Origin: Tipula vernalis
Lineage: Eukaryota; Arthropoda; Insecta; Diptera; Tipulidae
Length of the DNA stretch: 64,000 bases
Direction of reading: 5' to 3'
NCBI GenBank assembly: GCA_958295665.1
Contig: OY282558.1
Location: 189,337,586-189,401,585, forward strand
Shown here: one piece after another, positions 57,897-64,000 of the stretch
How positions within the stretch are numbered: the stretch's first letter is position 1
Layout of the letters: each line of letters begins with the position of its first letter
Position numbers and translations under genes: made by a program
The notes under the pieces: model-generated
The model's database searches: none
The model's input: the letters and a program-made list of their open reading frames with translations, nothing else
What the model was told of the DNA's origin: nothing

Positions 57897-58258
57897 GTAG
57901 TAATCAATTCTCGCTGGAATTCTAACAGTTCACGCGCAGAAAACATACATAGGTTCCTTAGTTCGTGGCAAAAGTTTTCCAAAGGCGTTGTTTTCATAGG
58001 CGTGACATTTTTTTTTCCCCCCAATTAATTTTCACATGAAATATGATGGCAATAACATAAAATCATAACCATTTTGAATGTTTTATGTATTGAAACTGAA
58101 ATATAGTAGGTACATTTTAATCATTATTTATTATTTTATTTAGGATTACTATGTAAAATAAATGGGACCCATCAAATTTTTTATAATTTTTGTAACTACA
58201 TCACTAAAGACTGCGCAAAACTATTAAACAAATTTTTTTTTAAGATCTGAATAAGACT
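57893..58258. mobile_element. Small non-coding insertion inside the LINE (MITE-like)
   Basis: LINE coding breaks at ...LFKSLV (57890) and resumes at ...CLEYSSQIWTPYYESYKAQI (58262-58320). The ~360 bp between is AT-rich, non-coding and bounded by CTTAGT on both sides. The candidate ends TATAGT and ACTATA are inverse. The family is unknown. Confidence 0.45.
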
Positions 58259-58375
58259 ATACTTAGTTGTTTGGAATACAGCAGCCAAATTTGGACGCCT
58301 TACTAAGAATCTTATAAGGCTCAAATTGAGAGGGTATACAGCGTAAATTTACCATCTTTTTAATATGGGGAGTAA
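58259..58375 (+). mobile_element. Jockey-type LINE, continuation after the insertion
   Basis: LEYSSQIWTPYYESYKAQIE belongs to the post-RT region of the LINE at 55.4-57.9 kb. The element ends or is cut shortly after. Confidence 0.6.
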
Positions 58376-58590
58376 GGGGCGCCGGTTTAGATGGTCTTAA
58401 TATTGTTGGCCCAAATTCCTACCTTACCTGCACGTGGTACTTCCTGCTAATTAACTAACGAGGCTCTGGCAACCGAGATACGGCGGAATAACCGACTACC
58501 GAGAACATAGCAAATGATGTTCTCTTCAATGACCCACTACCAACTTGTACTGGTTAGGTTGGTAGTTGATACATAACTAGTTTTAAAGCA

Positions 58591-60359
58591 ATGAATACAA
58601 CGCAAAAAGGAAACAATACCCCAGGTGGTAAACCAACCACCGAGTTGGCTAATCCACCCTCTTACGAGGCTGGCTCAATGGATTCTGGGGGTGAGCCAAT
58701 CATTGCTTAACCCATTCGAAAGAAGTTCAATGTTGTTAAGATCACCAAACAATCATACTAGCTCTGCAAATCAGCAGAAAGACGGAAACGCTGAACTCAG
58801 TGAAGGAGATGTACTTTTAACCCTACTAAGAAGCGAAAATGAAAAACTAAAAAAAGAAAATGAAGAATTAAAGAAGCCCAAACCAATGGAGATTTCTGAA
58901 AACCCGCTAACTTGTTATAATGAAACAAGTACTCACACCAGTTATAACAATGAGTTCCATACTGATGAAGAGGATCTCATGAGAGAAACAGATTGGGTAC
59001 TGAAAAGGAAGAACAGACCTACCAAAAACGAAAAGCAGAATTCTCGCCTGGAGTTGGAGATCATTCGCAAGCTAATTTATTAGCAACTGGTGATACTAAT
59101 ACCAAACGAGCTCACCAGCAACAGCAACAAAATCGGCAACAAAAGGTTGTACCGAAAGAAAAGGCTCCTCCGCCAATTAATGTAATCGGCATAACAGAAT
59201 TTGCTAGTATACAATCTATTAGCGTATTTCCTTGACAAATTTACAACAACAATTGCGTATATTAAATCACCGCAAAAATAACATTAACCCAAAAAAAAAT
59301 TGGGTTTAATTAAACATAATTCTTATTCTTGGTTATGATACCTGCCACTAGAGCCATAATTCATAGTAAATTTATATTTTATTTCGAAAGGTTGACTTTT
59401 GTCAATTAAATCAAATTAGCTATTTTCTTGGAAAAAAAAATTAACCCAGCATAATTCGAATTAAATTTTGGTCAACAAAATACGCTTTATAATGAAATCA
59501 GTGGCAGCTAAGGAATATAGAGTAGTGTCACTACACAATAATGGGTGGAAAATCAATACACCTAATTCCGATACATAAAGAGCTCTAGCAACAAAGCTCA
59601 ATGCGGAAGGTAAAGAATGGTTCACATACGAACATAAAACCAAAGCGCAATTAAGGTTATGGCCAGAGGCCTTCATCCAACGTGTAAGAAGGAGGACATA
59701 ATTGAGGACCTAAAGGTAAGAGATCTGCAAATAGAAGATGCAGTAAACATCCTAAAACGAGAGAGAGGTGAGAACAATCAAGTCACAAAAAAGGGGGCAT
59801 CCACTTTTCATGCTTACGTTTAACAAAAAGGAGAAAGTTGAAAACATCTTCAACATCAAAGCAATTCTCAATATGAGTGTTAAAATAGAACCGCTAAAGA
59901 AAAACACGAGGCTAATACCTCAATGAAAAAAATGCCAAGGTTTCAATCACACGCAAAAATATTGCAGACGGGAGCCAAGATGCGTAAAATGTGCTTGAAA
60001 ACACAACGCGAAAGAGTGTACAGAAAGTAGAAACACCCCTGCAAAATGTATAAACTGTAAGGGGCATCCATCATCCTGCAAATTATAGAGGATGTGAAGT
60101 AGCCAAAGAACTTCAAAGGCTAAGAAACAAAATGCATCAGTTTCCTCAAAACCGTAAGGTTACCAGGGAGAAACGAACTAAAACCCAAGCGGAGCCAAAA
60201 CCACTAGTTATAGGTACAGAGCGAAAAAGTTATTCACAAATTGTACAGCAATCATCTAATGATATGAATGATAACCCCCTTTGGAAGGATTTATCGAAGC
60301 AAAGAAGCCATAAATATAAGGCTAACAAAGCCAGAACGTGGTCTAGAAGCTTTATATAA
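58591..60359 (+). pseudogene. Jockey-type ORF1 (gag-like nucleic-acid-binding protein)
   Basis: The start MNTTQKGNNTPGGKPTTE (58591) is shifted out of phase after about 40 codons. The continuing frame at 58730-59083 holds a Lys/Glu coiled coil (LLRSENEKLKKENEELKK). A Gln-rich stretch (59115-59150) and a region with MARGLHPTCKKEDIIEDL-like text (59655-59710) follow. Zinc knuckles then appear around 59935-60095 (CQGFNHTQKYC, then CVKC). A basic tail comes last (ELQRLRNKMHQFPQN at 60110-60150). This order fits Jockey ORF1 proteins. About six lesions. Confidence 0.75.
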
Positions 60360-60412
60360 GCGTCTAGATATGCATCAAACCTTGAACGAGGCAACAGTCC
60401 TCATATACTAAA

Positions 60413-62711
60413 ATGAGCAGAACATTAAGAATTGTCACCTGAAACGCGAACGGACTAGCGCAACATCTTCCAGAGCTAGAAATTTTTCTAAATTTAGAAA
60501 AAATAGATATATGCCGCCTAATATCAGAGAGCCATTTGACAAAAACATCATTTATTAAAATACGTGATTATAAATGTTACCATGCTGTTCACCCAGGAGG
60601 AAAACCCAGAGGAGGATCAACAGTAATAGTGAAAAGAATCTCAAACACTATGAAGAACCTAGTATAGAAGAAGAAAATATGCAAGTATAAAAGTTGAAAC
60701 TAACAATAATAATGAATACAGTAGTTCCTCTATCTACTGCCCTCCACGCTATAATCTAAACAAAGAAGATTATAATACACTCGTTAGACCACTAGGATCC
60801 AATTTTATTATTGGTGGTGACTTAAATGCAAAAAACACCTATTGGGGTCAAGACTTACAACCCATAAAGGAAAAGAGCTATTCGAAGCCGGACGAATAAA
60901 TAACTGCGAGTTCCACTCTGGAGGTAAACCAACATACTGGTCTGCTGATATAAATAAAATACCAGATCTCATTGATTTCTATGTAACGAAAGGGATCTTC
61001 GAGGATTACATGTACATCGAAAACAGCGAAGGGATATATTCCGATCATGCACCTGTTATCATGACACTCAGCACAATAATAATTAATAAGGATAACCTGC
61101 CTAAATCAACAAATAATAGAACTAACTGAGACCTATTTCAATAACTAATTGAAATGCAAATAAATCTACGAGTGCCGATTAAAACACCGGTACAATTGGA
61201 AGACGAACTAGAGGTATTTAACAGTACTATTCAACAAGCAGCATGGGAATGTTCTCCTGCTAGTCACACCGAATCCCGTAGGAATCAAAATTATCCTGTT
61301 GAGGTCAGGGAGTTAGTTAGAACGAAGAGGAAGGCAAGAAAGACCTGGCAAAGGACACGCGCCCCGGAAAACAAAAAAATCCTCAATTTTCTATGCAATA
61401 AACTAAAACAACTTATAAAAGAAATTAAGAATGAAATTGTTAACAAGTACTTAAATGGTCTCACCGAACATAAAGACACTGATTACTCTCTTTGGAAAGC
61501 AACAAAGTGATTAAAAAGAATCAAAACGCATGTGCCGCCTATTAAAAATGGGGAAGGAACCTGGGCCAAAAGCGACAAGCAAAAAGCTATTCTATTTGCA
61601 GCTCACTTGGAAGACATCTTTCAACCGTTACCTAGGCAAACAGCAGATGAAAACATAATAACAATTAGCAAAATTGATGAATATAATATTTGATGTGTAA
61701 CATTACAGGAATTAAAAAATGAGATCAAGTGTAATTTGAACGCAAAAAAACGCTCCAGGATATGATTTAATTACTGGACAAGTCGTAAAAGCCATTCCCG
61801 AGAAGGGACTACGAAAATTGGTTCAAATTATCAATGCCGTCTTCAGACTAAAATATGTCCCACGGCAATGGAAGGTTGCTGAAGTTATTATGATCCCCAA
61901 ACTAGGCAAACCAGCGAACGATAAAAAGTCGTACAGACCGATTTCACTACTTCCTGTAATTTCAAAATTATTTGAAAAATTACTGCTCAAGAGACTCAAG
62001 CCAATAATAGAAGAGAGAAATTTGATTCCACCACACCAATTTGGATTTAGAGAAAATCACTCTACGATGGAACAAGTTCACAGAATAACGGATATAATCG
62101 AAGACTCACTTAAGAATAAGAAGATATGCTCCAGCATCTTCTTAGATGTAGCACAAGCTTTCGACAAAGTTTGGCACCGCAAGGACTTGAATTTAAATTG
62201 CATCGAGATCTACCTAAGCAATTCTATCAAATTCTTAAATCTTATATCGCAGACCGACATTTCCGTGTAAAATATAACCAAGAGTACTCTAAACTAAAGA
62301 GAATATCAGCAGGCATACCACAGGGTAGCGTACTGGGTCCTATATTGTACATCCTGTACACCAGAGATATGCCAAATACAGAAGGTGCCACGATACCTAG
62401 GCATGACTCTCGATTGCAAGCTTAGATGGAAAGAGCATGTTAAAAAGAAAAAAGAAGAATTGAACATTAAATATAGGAAAATGTATTGGCTAATAGGTAG
62501 AAACTCTGAGCTTACAATACATAACAAATTGCTATTATATCAGCAAATACTTAAACCAGTATGGACCTACGGTATTCAACTTTGGGGTTGTACCAAGAAG
62601 ACAAATGTACAAATGATTCAATGTTTTCAAAACAAAGTGCTGCGTGGCATTATAAACGCACCATGGTACATTAGAAATGATAACCCCCATAGGGACTTAA
62701 ACATAGAATAG
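60413..62711 (+). pseudogene. Jockey-type ORF2: endonuclease and reverse transcriptase, catalytic box deleted
   Basis: The ATG at 60413 begins SRTLRIVT, with a stop where family members have Trp, then NANGLAQHLPELEIFL and SESHLT (endonuclease). LIDFYVTKGI and YSDHAPVIMTL near 60970-61070 are the endonuclease C-terminal motifs. Reverse transcriptase shows KSYRPISLLPVISKLFEKLL and PPHQFGFRENHSTMEQ, then FLDVAQAFDKVWH (62140-62180). A frame change leads to ISAGIPQGSVLGPILYILYT. The segment that should carry F/YADD is missing: from MPNTEGAT the text jumps to RYLGMTLDCKLRWKEHV. The tail has ILKPVWTYGIQLWGC. The enzyme cannot function. Confidence 0.85.
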
Positions 62712-62990
62712 GTAAGTGAAGAAATACATTCAGCGGATATCTCGGCACCAAAATGCAGACATACGAAGTTTGTTGGCTACCACCAATGCAGTGAGAAGAC
62801 TTCAAAGGCAGAAACCTTTGGAATTGGGCAGTTGTATTGAATTAGGATAGAGAAAAATAATAACTATGTAAATTCAAACGGGAGTAACCATTGGGCTACT
62901 GCCCGTCAAATGTGAATCTTCATTTAAGAAAGATAAATTACTAAATGATTTGTAAATCAGTTGTAATATGAAATAAAGGAAAAAAAAAAT

Positions 62991-63645
62991 TCAAAAGTGA
63001 TGATTTTGACGTGAGAAACGAAGAACGTGGAAGACCACTAAAAAAATTTGAAGACAGTGAATTGAAAGCTATTGAATGTATTACGAGAAGTCGTCTCCAC
63101 ACGCTTAAAAGCCATGAGTAAGATTAAAAAGCCGGGAAAATGGGTTCCATGGCAACCATCGATATCGACTGCAAGGCCAAATCTCTTCGGACGGAAGGCA
63201 ATGCTCTGTATTTATTGGGATCAGAAGAGTGTGATTTATTTTGAGCTGCTAAAATCTAATGAAACCGTAAATACTAAACGCTACCAACAACAAATGATCA
63301 ATTTGAATCGAGCTCTGTGTAAAAACCAACCAGAATATGATAAAAGGCAATCTGATTTTGTTTCATGATAATGCACCATCACACAAAGCAAAACCGGTCA
63401 AAGAAACGTTGCAAGCACTTAATGAGAAAATACTTTCTCATGCGGCCTACTCGCCACACTTGGTTGGCTCCGTCCGATTTTCATTTATTTGCATCGCTTG
63501 CTGATGAGCACTTCACTTCCTACGAAAATGGCTCGATAACTGGTTTGTCTCAAAAGAAGAACAGTTTTTTTGGCGTGTCATCCACGCATTGCTAGGAAGA
63601 TGGGAAAAAATGTATAACAAATAATGGGCAATACTTTGAATAAAA
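62991..63645 (+). mobile_element. mariner transposon relic (copy 2)
   Basis: The sequence reads DDFDVRNEERGRPLKKFED at about 62999-63060. Frame 63072-63368 then has TRLKAMSKIKKPGKWVPW, STARPNLFGRKAMLCIYWDQ and VIYFELLKSNETVN. An internal deletion removed the stretch with the first catalytic Asp. After a frame change HDNAPSHKAKPVKETL holds the second Asp. Another change leads to LAPSDFHLFASLADEHFTSY with the third. It ends near RWEKM-like text at 63598. It differs from copy 1 at 28.2 kb but belongs to the same mariner group. The N-terminal first 60 codons are missing at the LINE A-tail junction. Confidence 0.87.
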
Positions 63646-64000
63646 TATTTTTAACCATTATCATACCATCAATTCAATTCCGGTTTCATATTTACACATC
63701 TGGTAAATATCACATGTATACCATTATACTTCTGCGTATGTATTAAGTGATATTCGTTTTGAAAAGTTCCGTTTTAAATGCCGTTATTTTTGTAGACATA
63801 AACTAATCCGATTTCCAATAAATTCCACTCAAAATCCCGCTATATTTTATGGATATTTCTCAAATAGAGGGAGTAAAAATGAATAAACTTGCGCAAATAT
63901 CTCTGTTTAGTCCTCTTATAGTTGTACCTATTACTAAATTTCAAAACAACTTAATAAAATATGTGAATTTGGGATCTCGGGATTGCAATCACTAATCTGT
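63646..64000. other. No recognised feature
   Basis: AT-rich sequence to the window end. No mariner inverted end could be identified. Confidence 0.35.

Larger units (their letters stand above)
58376..62990 (+). mobile_element. Jockey-type LINE with A-tail, degenerate
   Basis: A 5' untranslated region is followed by ORF1 (from the ATG at 58591), ORF2 (from 60413) and an AATAAA with an A-run at 62971-62989. The sequence is less AT-rich than its neighbours. Both ORFs are broken by many stops and frameshifts, and the polymerase lost its catalytic box. No target duplication could be identified. The left boundary is approximate. The A-tail runs directly into a mariner relic. Confidence 0.85.

Overview
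The window looks like repeat-rich, AT-rich nuclear DNA from an insect, most likely a higher fly (Diptera). I base this on the transposon mix (BEL/Pao, Ty3/gypsy, Jockey-type and RNase-H-bearing LINEs, Tc1, mariner, piggyBac, hAT, Mutator), short GT-AG introns and a primer-binding site matching an insect-type tRNA-Tyr. The species is an inference only. I found no tRNA, rRNA or CRISPR array, and no convincing host protein-coding gene. Nearly every protein-like frame belongs to a transposable element, and most are broken.

Layout. 1-3.65 kb: BEL/Pao retrotransposon on the minus strand, cut by the window edge. 4.2-5.6 kb: frameshifted gene of the DUF7869-like family. 6.4-7.3 kb: unidentified minus-strand coding remnant. 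8.1-11.4 kb: a dispersed ~200-bp repeat split by a Tc1 relic (minus) and a 5'-truncated LINE with 15-bp target duplications. 12.3-13.9 kb: BEL/Pao relic (plus). 13.9-19.5 kb: no genes, a few inverted repeats. 19.5-22.8 kb: satellite-like array split by a piggyBac element with TTAA ends, whose transposase core is replaced by a heptamer minisatellite. 23.1-24.0 kb: ~108-bp tandem array, then simple repeats. 28.2-29.0 kb: mariner relic. 30.2-32.3 kb: ~235-bp array broken by a hAT relic. 32.3-33.4 kb: two LINE 3' pieces. 33.8-44.8 kb: a Mutator-like element with matching terminal inverted repeats and a perfect 9-bp target duplication, hosting a nested BEL/Pao copy. 45.3-46.3 kb: LINE pieces. 48.5-58.3 kb: a Jockey-type LINE interrupted by a 6-kb gypsy element and other insertions. 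58.4-63.0 kb: a second Jockey-type LINE with an A-tail. 63.0-63.6 kb: a second mariner relic.

The most interesting unit is the Mutator-like element. It has a five-exon transposase with an N-terminal FLYWCH-like finger and visible D, D and E residues. A RING-finger frame follows in phase after a single TGA. A second gene lies on the opposite strand, convergent with the transposase. The arrangement resembles the convergent two-gene layout of maize MuDR. The second notable object is the piggyBac derivative with about 78 copies of TATTC(T/A)G where its catalytic core should be.
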